From UBA1422 sp041859095 (GTDB taxonomy: Bacteria > Bacillota > Clostridia > Peptostreptococcales > Anaerovoracaceae), in the NCBI GenBank assembly GCA_041859095.1, contig JBHEKY010000037.1:62001-126000 (forward strand): a stretch of DNA of 64,000 nt, in the 5' to 3' direction. A program made the translations under genes and the position numbers. A model generated the notes under the pieces. The model saw nothing but the letters and a program-made list of their open reading frames with translations, made no database searches and was not told the DNA's origin. Positions 41,856-50,486 of this stretch are shown one piece after another. Numbering within the stretch: the stretch's first letter is position 1; every line of letters starts with the position of its first letter.

Positions 41856-43019
41856 ATGAGACTGAGCGCAAGCATTGCACTGAGGTTTTTAAAATCCAAT
41901 AAAACTCAGACCGTTGTGATTATTCTTGGCATCGGCGTGGGCGTAGCAGTGCAAATCTTTATTGGGTCATTAATTTTAGGGTTGCAGACCAACCTGATTG
42001 ATATTACTATTGGGAACTCTTCCCAAATCACTGTGACCTCAGCACAGGATAATGAATTGTTTTATAACAATCCGAAGGTGATTGAAAAAATACAAGAGGC
42101 GGATAGCAGAATTCAGCCGGCATCCCCGGTTTTGGATCAACCCGCATTTTTGGATGCTGTGACGTCACAATCAGTGGTGGTCAGAGGATTTGATATGGAA
42201 CGGGCTAATCGCATTTACCAATTCTCTGAGTATATTACCGCCGGGAAGTTGCCACAAGCCAAGGGAGAATTCTTGGTGGGAAGTGTTTTGCAGGAAAAGA
42301 ATCGGTTGTCCATAGGAGATACCATTACTTTGGTGACCACAGACAGGCGGACGGTGACAGGTACGATTTCAGGGTTTTTCGACTTGAAAGTGGCGTCAAT
42401 CAATGGCACATGGTGTGTAACCACGCTGGAAACAGCTCAATCCCTTTTTCAGGTAGGGGACAAGATTAGTGCCATCGAAATGCAAGTTACAAGGGCAGAT
42501 GTTTTTGAAGCGGATTTGATTGCTGATGCCGTCAGTTCCAAAATCGATGATGATACTCTTTCTGTATTAAACTGGAAAGCTCAAAATGAACAATTGCTTA
42601 GTGGCTTGCAGGGACAAAGTGTTTCGAGTCTTATGATTCAGGTTTTTGTCATGCTCTCCGTATTGCTTGGGATTGCCAGTGTTCTTGCAATTACCGTCAT
42701 GCAAAAGTCCCGGCAAATCGGAATCCTTAAAGCCATGGGCATTAAAAACAGAGCAGCCAGCTTGATTTTTCTGACAGAAGGTTTTATTCTAGGCATCTTT
42801 GGTGCGGCAACCGGCGTTGCCTTTGGGGTGGGGTTAGCCGTGGCATTTACTAAATTTGCCCTGAATTCCGATGGCACGCCTGTTGTGCCGCTTAGTTTTG
42901 ACCCCAACTTTATCGTACTTTCTGCTTGTGTCGCCGTGTTGGCCTGTGTGCTGGCCTCCCTGATACCTGCAAGAAAATCATCAAAACTGGATCCAATCGA
43001 TATTATCAGAAATAACTAA
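41856..43019 (+). CDS. ABC transporter permease, FtsX/LolC-like
   Basis: 387 residues. One N-terminal helix (VVIILGIGVGVAVQIFIGSLILG), an extracytoplasmic domain of about 210 residues, then three helices with the KSRQIGILKAMGIKNRAASLIF motif. This is the MacB/LolCE permease type, acting with the ATPase encoded next. Its gene starts five bases after the B12-protein gene, so it may belong to the same transcript, though a link of function is not evident. Confidence 0.88.
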   Translation: MRLSASIALRFLKSNKTQTVVIILGIGVGVAVQIFIGSLILGLQTNLIDITIGNSSQITVTSAQDNELFYNNPKVIEKIQEADSRIQPASPVLDQPAFLDAVTSQSVVVRGFDMERANRIYQFSEYITAGKLPQAKGEFLVGSVLQEKNRLSIGDTITLVTTDRRTVTGTISGFFDLKVASINGTWCVTTLETAQSLFQVGDKISAIEMQVTRADVFEADLIADAVSSKIDDDTLSVLNWKAQNEQLLSGLQGQSVSSLMIQVFVMLSVLLGIASVLAITVMQKSRQIGILKAMGIKNRAASLIFLTEGFILGIFGAATGVAFGVGLAVAFTKFALNSDGTPVVPLSFDPNFIVLSACVAVLACVLASLIPARKSSKLDPIDIIRNN

Positions 43020-43030
43020 GAGGGATGCAA

Positions 43031-43717
43031 ATGGAAAATATACTTCAACTGAAGAATATCAATAAAATATATGGAACTACCGTGAAAACCCAGGTGTTGA
43101 CAGATGTGAATCTGAATTTTGAAAAGGGTTCCTTCAATTCAGTCATCGGACAATCCGGTAGTGGAAAAAGCACGCTGCTGAACATCATCGGCACCCTGGA
43201 TAAACCCACCTCTGGGGATGTGATTATCAATGGCATTAATACCACCAAGATGACAAAAAATCAGTTGGCAATTCTTCGGAATCAAACCATGGGGTTTGTC
43301 TTTCAATTCCATTATTTGCTGCCTGAATTCACGGCCCTTGAAAATGTATTGATGCCCTATCGAATCGGTGGCGCACCAATCACCAAAGATGTGAAAGATA
43401 GGGCTATCGAATTGATGCACATCGTTGGATTAGAAAAAGTAATCAACAACAATGCCACCAAGATGTCTGGCGGCCAACAGCAAAGAACAGCAGTGGCACG
43501 AGCACTTCTCAATGATCCTGCCATAATTCTGGCCGATGAACCTACTGGCAATTTGGATTCCACTACAACTGAAAATGTTTACAATTTGCTTCGTGAAATC
43601 AATGAAAAATTCGGGACAACTTTTATCGTCATAACCCATGACCGGCATATTGCTGAAAAGGCAGATAGAATCATTGAAATCGCAGACGGAAGGATTAATC
43701 TCGATATCAAGAAATAG
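43031..43717 (+). CDS. ABC transporter ATPase, LolD/MacB-like
   Basis: 228 residues. Walker A GQSGSGKST, Q-loop FQFHYLLPEFTALENV, signature MSGGQQQR, Walker B IILADEPTGNLD and H-loop ITHD are all intact. It powers the permease encoded at 41856-43019. The start ATG 43031 is preferred to ATG 43025, which touches the ribosome site. Confidence 0.92.
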   Translation: MENILQLKNINKIYGTTVKTQVLTDVNLNFEKGSFNSVIGQSGSGKSTLLNIIGTLDKPTSGDVIINGINTTKMTKNQLAILRNQTMGFVFQFHYLLPEFTALENVLMPYRIGGAPITKDVKDRAIELMHIVGLEKVINNNATKMSGGQQQRTAVARALLNDPAIILADEPTGNLDSTTTENVYNLLREINEKFGTTFIVITHDRHIAEKADRIIEIADGRINLDIKK

Positions 43718-43749
43718 AGAACAATCAAACCTAAAATAGAACCTTGCAA

Positions 43750-43778
43750 GAGCCGGCAATACGTCGGCTCCTTTTTTT
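43750..43778 (+). terminator. Terminator after the ABC pair
   Basis: GAGCCG (43750-43755) pairs with CGGCTC (43765-43770), then C and seven Ts. Confidence 0.85.
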
Positions 43779-43779
43779 A

Positions 43780-43838
43780 TTGACAAAAATTATACAACGT
43801 GATATTTTGGAACTAGAAAACATAACAAGCGTTATGTT
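43780..43838 (+). promoter_or_regulatory. hypB promoter followed by a perfect inverted repeat
   Basis: TTGACA (43780-43785), a 17-base spacer and TATTTT (43803-43808). At the expected transcript start lies AACATAAC (43819-43826), AAGC, GTTATGTT (43831-43838), perfect over eight pairs. It is a candidate operator, possibly for a metal sensor. Confidence 0.65.
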
Positions 43839-43872
43839 ATTAAAAACAACCTTAAAAAAGAAGGAGAACCCG

Positions 43873-44532
43873 GTGGAAACTTTTAAAGTATTGGAAATTA
43901 AAAAAGGGATATTTGAAAACAACGACAGGCAGGCAGACCTTCTTCGAGAGGATTTGAAGTGCGAAAAAACGTTTTTGCTGAATCTGATGTCTTCCCCCGG
44001 TTCCGGCAAAACCACAACGGTTTTAAAAACCATTGAATTGCTTCGAAACCGGTTCCGTTTTGGGATTATGGAAGCGGACATTGATTCCGATGTGGATGCC
44101 AGAAAGATAGCCGAAGTGGAAATCCCGGTGGTGCAGGTGCATACGGGAGGCATGTGTCACCTAGATGCAGAGATGACACGTCAGGGGTTGTCCGCATTAC
44201 CCACAAAGGACCTGGATATTGTCATTCTGGAAAATGTGGGAAATCTGGTTTGCCCAGCAGAATTTGACACCGGAGCCACCAAGAATGTCATGATACTAAG
44301 CGTCCCGGAAGGGGACGACAAACCCCTAAAATATCCTCTGATGTTTTCGGTTGTTGATGTGTTATTGATCAACAAGATGGATACCATCAGTATGTTCGAT
44401 TTTAGTCTGGAAAAAGTGGTCGAGCGGGCCAAGGCCATTAATCCGGATATTTTGGTCATACCCATCAGCGCAAAAAAAGGAGATGGAATGGAACCCTGGA
44501 TCAATTGGCTCACCCAGCAGGCAATGCAATAG
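43873..44532 (+). CDS. hypB: Nickel-chaperone GTPase HypB
   Basis: 219 residues. P-loop SSPGSGKTT, GGMCHLDAEM and ENVGNLVCPAEFDTG (the C-H plus C that form the dimer metal site) and NKMD (GTP specificity) are all present. There is no His-rich or CxxCGC N-terminal nickel store. It normally loads nickel into [NiFe] hydrogenase or urease-type enzymes. The start is GTG 43873 after AAGGAG. No nickel hydrogenase with intact ligands is seen in this window, so its client is elsewhere or is not a hydrogenase. Confidence 0.93.
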   Translation: METFKVLEIKKGIFENNDRQADLLREDLKCEKTFLLNLMSSPGSGKTTTVLKTIELLRNRFRFGIMEADIDSDVDARKIAEVEIPVVQVHTGGMCHLDAEMTRQGLSALPTKDLDIVILENVGNLVCPAEFDTGATKNVMILSVPEGDDKPLKYPLMFSVVDVLLINKMDTISMFDFSLEKVVERAKAINPDILVIPISAKKGDGMEPWINWLTQQAMQ

Positions 44533-44546
44533 GAGGATGCGAAAAA

Positions 44547-47228
44547 ATGGCAAAACAGAAGGTGTTGGCACTAGCCAACAAAATAGGAAACCGTAAAATA
44601 ACCGCCAAGAATGCGTACACGGAGAATGATCCGGAGTACAAAATCCTTGCCCCTGTAGTCACCGACGATATGGCCGATGTGGCCATGCATCTTGCGTTTC
44701 GGGAACCCCGATCTTCTGCGGAAATCGCTGCATTATGTGGAAAAACAGAGGGGGAAACCAGCAGCTTGCTTTGGGATCTGTCCATGGCAGGAGTTTGCTT
44801 TGTCAACGAAATAGACGGAGTGGACAAATATTGGCACGACACATGGGTACCGGGCATCATGGAAATGATGGTCAATAACAAAGAAAACGTAAAAAAGTAT
44901 CCTCAGATTGCGGAGGCTTTTGAAGAATACGGTCGGGCAAGAGGCCCTGCTACTGCAGGCAATTTTCCGGTAGGCATTGGACTGATGCGTGTCATTCCCA
45001 TTGAAATGGCCATTGAAGGAGAATCCCGAAGGGCCTCCTATGAAGAGATATCCAAATATTTGAACGATGCCGAAAAATTCTCGGTCTCCGATTGCTCTTG
45101 CAGAACTGCAAGAGAAGCCATGGGCGAAGGATGTGGACATTTGAAGGAAGATATGTGCATCCAACTGGGTCATGCCGCGGAATATTATGTGCGCACCGGC
45201 AGAGGGCGTGCCATTTCGCGGGAAGAAGCGTTTGACATTATTAGGCGGGCGGAAGAGAACGGTTTGGTTCATCAAATTCCAAATACGGATGGTTCAGGAA
45301 TAACTCATGCCATTTGTAACTGTTGCGGTTGCTCCTGCTTGGCTCTGCGTTCGGCTGAGATGTATCTAAACCCGGACATGGTACGATCAAACTATGTATC
45401 CAAAGTAGATACGACCAAATGTGTCGGTTGCGGCGAATGTGTGGAAGGTTGTCAGGTCAATGCCTTGAAGCTTGGTCAAAAAATTTGCACCATCACTCCG
45501 GTGGAAGTACCAATCAGAAAAGATCTGCCCTACGACACTGTCTGGGGAGAAGAGCATTGGAATGTGAACTACAGATATAACAGGACGGAAGTGCTGGACT
45601 CCGGAACATCACCGTGTAAAACCCAGTGCCCAGCCCATATTGCCATTCCTGGGTATATCAAGCTGGCATCACAGGGCAAATACAAAGATGCCCTGGAGTT
45701 AATCAAACACGAGAATCCGTTCCCTGCTGTTTGTGGGAGAATTTGTCCCAAAAGTTGTGAATCAGAATGCACCCGAGGGGAAGTGGATGATCCTGTTGCC
45801 ATCGATGATATCAAGAGGTTCATTGCAGAACAGGACATGAAAGACGAACACCGATATATTCCATCTATTCGCCACCAGTATGGAAACAAGATTGCCGTTG
45901 TCGGCGCCGGACCTGCCGGCCTAACCTGCGCTTATTTTCTTGCGCTGGATGGATATAAGGTAACTGTCTTCGAAAAAGAGAAAGCCTTGGGTGGTATGTT
46001 GACACTTGGGATTCCGTCCTTCCGGTTGGAAAAGGAGATTATCAACAGCGAAATTGAGGTTTTGCGGGAGATGGGCGTGGAATTTTCCACAGGTGTTGAG
46101 ATGGGGAAAGATATTACCTTGGATCAATTGCGTCAACAGGGCTTTGAAGCCTTCTATCTGGCCATAGGAGCCCAAGCAACCCGTAAGCTGGGCATAGAGG
46201 GAGAAGACGGAAAAGGCGTGCTCTATGGGGTTGATTTCCTAAAAAATATTAACCTTGGCAATGTCCCGGTATTGGATGGCAATGTTGTAGTCATCGGCGG
46301 TGGGAATGTCGCTGTCGATGTGGCTCGCGCAGCCACTCGTGTCGGCGCAAAGACCGTTATCATGGCATGTCTGGAAAGTCTCGAAGAAATGCCGGCACTG
46401 CCTGAAGAATTGGAAGAAGCCGCGGCAGAAGGCATTACAGTTAAGAACGGATGGGGACCCGCACGGATTTTACGTGAGAATGGGAAGGTCTATGGGATTG
46501 AATTCAAAAAGTGCTTGTCGGTTTTTGATGAGGAGGGTAGATTTTCACCCAAATATGATGAAGAAGAGACCATCGCCTTGGCTGCAGATTCTGTGCTGAT
46601 TTCGGTGGGACAAGGGATTGACTGGGGTGGTATTCTGGACAATTGCGACGTAAAAATCAAACCCAATCGAACCATGGTCGTAGATGGATTTACTTACCAG
46701 TCGGATCAACCGGATGTCTTTGGTGGCGGCGACGTTGTGACTGGACCTAAATTCGCCATCGATGCCATCGCACAGGGAAAACAAGCCGCGATTTCGATCC
46801 ATCGTTTTGTGCAACCCGGCCAGAGCCTAACCATTGGGCGAAGCAAACGGGAATACCATGCACTGGATAAAAATAATCTGGACCTTGCAGGATATGATTT
46901 AGCGAAAAGACAGGTGGCCACCGAAAAACCTCACGAGAGTCATACTGATTTTAGGGATGTCCGGGGTACTTTTACCGAAGAACAGGTTAGAAAAGAGACA
47001 GAACGCTGTCTCAGTTGCGGCGCTACGGTGGTGGATGAATTCCTTTGCGTGGGATGCGGTGTTTGCACTACGAAGTGCAAGTTCGACGCCATCTCTTTGG
47101 AACGGGTATATGATGGACAAGGCGCAGCGCTTCCGGATATGAAACCCATTGTCATCAGACATGCACTGAAGCGAAAGGGGAAGATTGCCATCAAAAATAT
47201 GAAAAAGAAACTGGGAATCCAGGCATAG
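44547..47228 (+). CDS. Large iron-sulfur flavoprotein with GltD/NfnB-like core
   Basis: 893 residues. Residues 1-100 look like a winged-helix or helical domain. Residues 150-270 are Cys-rich (SDCSCRTA, C183 and C185; CNCCGCSC, C257-C264) and contain a GEGC segment. A ferredoxin motif CVGCGECVEGC (292-302) follows. From about 350 the protein is GltD/NfnB-like: SPCKTQCPAH, CGRICPKSCESECTRG, a GAGPAGLTCAY FAD site (near 453) and a GGGNVAVDVARAA NAD(P)H site. It ends with another Fe-S motif (CVGCGVCTTKC). It should pass electrons between NAD(P)H and ferredoxin or another acceptor. It lies between hypB and the HypA-like gene; no function is established. Confidence 0.8.
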   Translation: MAKQKVLALANKIGNRKITAKNAYTENDPEYKILAPVVTDDMADVAMHLAFREPRSSAEIAALCGKTEGETSSLLWDLSMAGVCFVNEIDGVDKYWHDTWVPGIMEMMVNNKENVKKYPQIAEAFEEYGRARGPATAGNFPVGIGLMRVIPIEMAIEGESRRASYEEISKYLNDAEKFSVSDCSCRTAREAMGEGCGHLKEDMCIQLGHAAEYYVRTGRGRAISREEAFDIIRRAEENGLVHQIPNTDGSGITHAICNCCGCSCLALRSAEMYLNPDMVRSNYVSKVDTTKCVGCGECVEGCQVNALKLGQKICTITPVEVPIRKDLPYDTVWGEEHWNVNYRYNRTEVLDSGTSPCKTQCPAHIAIPGYIKLASQGKYKDALELIKHENPFPAVCGRICPKSCESECTRGEVDDPVAIDDIKRFIAEQDMKDEHRYIPSIRHQYGNKIAVVGAGPAGLTCAYFLALDGYKVTVFEKEKALGGMLTLGIPSFRLEKEIINSEIEVLREMGVEFSTGVEMGKDITLDQLRQQGFEAFYLAIGAQATRKLGIEGEDGKGVLYGVDFLKNINLGNVPVLDGNVVVIGGGNVAVDVARAATRVGAKTVIMACLESLEEMPALPEELEEAAAEGITVKNGWGPARILRENGKVYGIEFKKCLSVFDEEGRFSPKYDEEETIALAADSVLISVGQGIDWGGILDNCDVKIKPNRTMVVDGFTYQSDQPDVFGGGDVVTGPKFAIDAIAQGKQAAISIHRFVQPGQSLTIGRSKREYHALDKNNLDLAGYDLAKRQVATEKPHESHTDFRDVRGTFTEEQVRKETERCLSCGATVVDEFLCVGCGVCTTKCKFDAISLERVYDGQGAALPDMKPIVIRHALKRKGKIAIKNMKKKLGIQA

Positions 47229-47239
47229 AGGAAGTTAAT

Positions 47240-47482
47240 ATGCATGAGTTAGGGATTGTCATAGAAATTGTAAAGACGGTTGAAGATTTTATGGAGCGGA
47301 ATCACCTTACTAAGGTGGACACTCTGGTGCTTCAAATTGGAAAAATGGCGCCGGTTGTGCCGCAATACATTGAGCAGTGCTATCCGGCTGCTGTCGATGG
47401 CACCTCGATGGAACACACCAAATTAGTTATCGAAACTCTTTCTGGAAAAGAGTTTATGATCAAAGAAATTATTGCGTACTAA
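47240..47482 (+). CDS. hypA: HypA-like protein without the zinc domain
   Basis: 80 residues instead of about 115. It begins MHELGIVIEIVKTVEDF, with the nickel-binding His2, and continues LVLQIGKMAPVVPQYIEQCYPAAVDGT as in HypA. The protein then goes from KLVIETLSG straight to KEFMIKEIIAY. In normal HypA the zinc-binding insertion with two CxxC pairs lies between these two strands. No cysteine pair is present. It would retain nickel binding but not the structural zinc switch. It follows the flavoprotein gene by 11 bases and is close to hypB. Confidence 0.75.
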   Translation: MHELGIVIEIVKTVEDFMERNHLTKVDTLVLQIGKMAPVVPQYIEQCYPAAVDGTSMEHTKLVIETLSGKEFMIKEIIAY

Positions 47483-47503
47483 TTAAGTAAACGGAGGGTT
47501 ATT

Positions 47504-48493
47504 ATGTTTACATTCAACGCTGCGGAAGGTGCCACCCTATGGTCGGGCTGGGGTATCTGGCTGGTGGTCTTTGTAGGACTTTTCTTATTCAATGAAATTG
47601 CACGACGATGGAAGTGGGCTGGTTTTTTTAGTTTTATTGTCCTTCCAGTGGTGCTCAGCATCATGTGGTATACCGTGCTGAAGGAGCAAACCTACACCGA
47701 TTGGTTCCATCTGGCCAAAGTATACTCTTCAACCGCCGGTTGCATTGGCTTTTGGGCCATACGGCATCTAGAAAAGAAAGACAAGTTGACAGGAGAAGTT
47801 ACCTGGCGCTTGTCTAGTAATAAATTTGCATTGTGCTTCCCGCCTCTGATTTTAGCAATCAACATTATAGAAGCGGTGATCAGGGATTTTGAAGTGGGTA
47901 TCCAGTACTGGATGACCAACTCCGGCGGCATCGAAGGCGAAGTCGTTGGTGTAATGGGTGGCCCATGGAATTTTATGAACGGGTTTGCGGGCATCTTGAA
48001 TATCATCGCCATCACTGGCTGGTTTGGTATTGTGATACGTCAAAAAACCAAAAAAGATGGAAGCCGGGATATGCTTTGGCCCGATATGCTTTGGTTTTGG
48101 ATTATCGCTTATGACCTTTGGAACTTCACCTATACTTATAATTGCATTCCCACACATTCCTGGTATGCCGGATTCGCACTGCTATTTGCACCGACACTCT
48201 GCTCCTTTACTATGGGCAAAGGCGCTTGGTTGCAGCATCGTGCGCAGACTCTGGCCATTTGGTGTATGTTTGCTCAGACATTCCCATCCTTCCAGGATCA
48301 GGGACAGTTCATGGTAACCTCCACCTATAATCCAGCGGTTTACACATTCTGGGGTGCCCTTGCCTTGGCAAGCAACATAGCTGTAATAGGGTACATGGTA
48401 TATAAGATGAAGAAGACAGGCAGAAATCCGTACAAAGCGGAACTCTATACAGATTTGGCTGGATATAAAGAAGTCAAAGCGCTGGCAGAGTAG
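47504..48493 (+). CDS. Polytopic membrane protein of unknown function (possibly DUF5692)
   Basis: 329 residues with about eight hydrophobic helices rich in Trp (LWSGWGIWLVVFVGLFLFNEIARRWKWAGFF; LWPDMLWFWIIAYDLWNFTYTYNCIPTHSWYAGFALLFAPT). From memory this resembles the DUF5692 group of clostridial membrane proteins, but I am not certain. It starts 21 bases after the HypA-like gene, so it may be in that operon. A role in nickel or other solute movement cannot be read from sequence. Confidence 0.65.
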   Translation: MFTFNAAEGATLWSGWGIWLVVFVGLFLFNEIARRWKWAGFFSFIVLPVVLSIMWYTVLKEQTYTDWFHLAKVYSSTAGCIGFWAIRHLEKKDKLTGEVTWRLSSNKFALCFPPLILAINIIEAVIRDFEVGIQYWMTNSGGIEGEVVGVMGGPWNFMNGFAGILNIIAITGWFGIVIRQKTKKDGSRDMLWPDMLWFWIIAYDLWNFTYTYNCIPTHSWYAGFALLFAPTLCSFTMGKGAWLQHRAQTLAIWCMFAQTFPSFQDQGQFMVTSTYNPAVYTFWGALALASNIAVIGYMVYKMKKTGRNPYKAELYTDLAGYKEVKALAE

Positions 48494-48540
48494 CCTACTC
48501 CTGTGGTAAGATAGGATAAAATACAGACAGGAGAAACGGG

Positions 48541-49143
48541 ATGAAGGAAGTCAGCATGAGAAAGCAACGCATCATCAATGCGGCCATACAGGTAATGCAG
48601 GAAAACCCTATGGAAGAAGTTTCGGTTCGAAAGATTGCCACCCAGGCAGGACTCACAACAGGTGCCATTTACCATCACTACAAAAACAAGGACGAGTTGC
48701 TGTTTGATGTTATCAAGCAATCCCTGCAATTCACCCATCGGCTGGCGGAATCGGTGAAGAATGAAAACCACAAAAAAGGGAGAGAACTTCTGGAAGAAAT
48801 CGTCTCAGAAGTCGGTAAACGTCTTTCCAAATCCGAAGAGCAGAAGCTATACATCCTGTTGCTGAATGATGCCATTGCCAGAAACCATCCGGTCCGTAAG
48901 AAATATGAAGACAATTATCGGGCCATCATCGAAAACACAGCCGATCTTTTTGAGGAAGCATTCGAATTAAAAAATGAAATCCACAAAAGAGGTGTTGCAG
49001 CGCTATTGGTAGCGGCGATGGATGGCATTGCCATTCAACAGGCACTGGGTGTCCTGCCCGACAGCCAGGAGATGATGACCGACACCTTCGTTACATTTTT
49101 CCGCGAGAGCATTCCGGTTTTCCTAAAAAACCACAAAGAATAA
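48541..49143 (+). CDS. TetR-family transcriptional regulator
   Basis: 200 residues. The N-terminal helix-turn-helix is standard: IINAAIQVMQENPMEEVSVRKIATQAGLTTGAIYHHYKNKDELL. The C-terminal ligand domain is helical. The start is ATG 48541 with AGGAG upstream; ATG 48556 is possible. It could control the membrane protein upstream or the distant MMPL operon. A strong terminator follows. Confidence 0.9.
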   Translation: MKEVSMRKQRIINAAIQVMQENPMEEVSVRKIATQAGLTTGAIYHHYKNKDELLFDVIKQSLQFTHRLAESVKNENHKKGRELLEEIVSEVGKRLSKSEEQKLYILLLNDAIARNHPVRKKYEDNYRAIIENTADLFEEAFELKNEIHKRGVAALLVAAMDGIAIQQALGVLPDSQEMMTDTFVTFFRESIPVFLKNHKE

Positions 49144-49146
49144 CAG

Positions 49147-49182
49147 AACAGCGCCTGCTATGATGTAGGCGCTGTTTTTTTA
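49147..49182 (+). terminator. Terminator of the TetR gene
   Basis: AACAGCGCCT (49147-49156) pairs perfectly with AGGCGCTGTT (49167-49176), then Ts. Confidence 0.93.
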
Positions 49183-49216
49183 ACCGACAATCAAATTTGT
49201 AATGGCTGACAAAGTA

Positions 49217-49245
49217 TTTCAACCGTAGGGATAACGTGCTACAAT
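49217..49245 (+). promoter_or_regulatory. Promoter of the small zinc-ribbon gene and possibly of speDE
   Basis: TTTCAA (49217-49222), a 17-base spacer and TACAAT (49240-49245). Confidence 0.5.
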
Positions 49246-49299
49246 ATTCATACAGGGTACAACGAAGTTGAATTGAGGTTTGCCCTGAAGGAGCACACA

Positions 49300-49557
49300 A
49301 TGGAACAGATGAAACGGAAAGAACTCAAGGATCGAATATGCTTAAAATGCGGTTCTTCCCATGTAGCGAAAGTGGTTCCCGCCAGTGCGTTATGCGTGCC
49401 GGAAATCAGAAAAGATGTTGAAGAGGGCCGTGCGGTGGCCAATTGTTGTTGTGCCGGTTCAGCCGGTAGCGGTGTCTACCGATGCCTGGACTGTGGCTTC
49501 GAATGGGATAACTATATGGAACTGAGTATGCTGCAAGAGTTGGAAGCAAAAAAATAA
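49300..49557 (+). CDS. Small Cys-rich zinc-ribbon protein
   Basis: 85 residues. A first knuckle CLKCGSSH and a last knuckle CLDCGFEWDN form a zinc ribbon; between them sits an unusual NCCCAGSAGSG run. The start ATG 49300 follows AAGGAG (49288-49293). No family name comes to mind. It precedes speD by about 100 bases but has its own promoter. Confidence 0.75.
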   Translation: MEQMKRKELKDRICLKCGSSHVAKVVPASALCVPEIRKDVEEGRAVANCCCAGSAGSGVYRCLDCGFEWDNYMELSMLQELEAKK

Positions 49558-49621
49558 AGTAATTGTTGAATTCCATACCTTTTTTTGTCTGTTTATGCTA
49601 CAATCATATGCTGGAATACGA

Positions 49622-49627
49622 TATAAT
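49622..49627 (+). promoter_or_regulatory. -10 element upstream of speD
   Basis: TATAAT 32 bases before the chosen start. A second possible -10 (TACAAT) is at 49599-49604. Neither has a strong -35. Confidence 0.4.
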
Positions 49628-49658
49628 GGCACAAATTAAGAAGGGACGTGAAGACCGA

Positions 49659-50450
49659 TTGGAAAACGAAAAGATCATTTTACATGGATTTAATAACTTG
49701 ACGAAAACACTAAGTTTCAATCTGTATGACATCTGTTACACCAAAACAGTGGCGGACAGGGAATCTTATATAGAATACATTGATGAGCAGTACAATGCCT
49801 CAAAACTGACTGAAATACTGACCAATGTTTCGGAAATCATTGGGACCAGAATATTGAATATTGCTGTTCAGGATTATGAACCCCAAGGAGCAAGCGTAAC
49901 GATGCTCATTTGTGAGCAAAGCGATCCGCCATCTACCGACGTACAACACATTCCCCTCTGCAACCCGTCTGTTGCAGCTCATTTGGACAAAAGCCATATC
50001 ACCGTGCATACCTATCCAGAGTATCACCCGGACGGTGGCGTTTGTACGTTCCGTGCAGACATTGATGTTTCCACATGTGGTGAAATCTCTCCACTGATGG
50101 CATTGAATTATCTGATTGAAAGCTTTGCAGCTGATATGATGACGTTGGATTATCGGGTCAGAGGATTTACAAGAACGATTCAAGGGCAGAAAATATTTAT
50201 TGACCACAAAATCGACTCGATTCAAAACTATATCAATCCGGATTTGCTGGATCAGTATTTCACAATTGATGTGAATATATTTCAAGAACACACCTTCCAT
50301 ACGAAGTGCAAACTAAAAAACTTTGACCTGGACAACTACTTCTTCAATTTCTCAGTTGATGACTTGAGTCCCGACGAGCTGAACATGATCATCACAAAGG
50401 TAAGAAAAGAAATGGATGAAGTCTTTTATGGAAGAAACTTTTCGGATTAG
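49659..50450 (+). CDS. speD: S-adenosylmethionine decarboxylase, class 1A (E. coli type)
   Basis: With the TTG start at 49659 the protein has 263 residues, nearly the length of E. coli SpeD. Matching segments are LHGFNNLTKTLSFNLYDICY, ILNIAVQDYEPQGASVT, HLDKSHITVHTYPE (self-cleavage before the Ser that becomes pyruvoyl), GGVCTFRADIDVSTCGEISP and DYRVRGFTR. It makes decarboxylated SAM, the aminopropyl donor used by SpeE encoded 36 bases downstream. An ATG at 49626 overlaps the TATAAT box and is less likely. Confidence 0.92.
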   Translation: MENEKIILHGFNNLTKTLSFNLYDICYTKTVADRESYIEYIDEQYNASKLTEILTNVSEIIGTRILNIAVQDYEPQGASVTMLICEQSDPPSTDVQHIPLCNPSVAAHLDKSHITVHTYPEYHPDGGVCTFRADIDVSTCGEISPLMALNYLIESFAADMMTLDYRVRGFTRTIQGQKIFIDHKIDSIQNYINPDLLDQYFTIDVNIFQEHTFHTKCKLKNFDLDNYFFNFSVDDLSPDELNMIITKVRKEMDEVFYGRNFSD

Positions 50451-50486
50451 GGTCCGATAGAAAAAGATTAGTAGGAGGAAAACAAA

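Noticed and set aside
49626..49658. ATG 49626 as the start of speD
   Set aside because: It overlaps a TATAAT box and adds residues not found in E. coli-type SpeD; TTG 49659 gives the family length.
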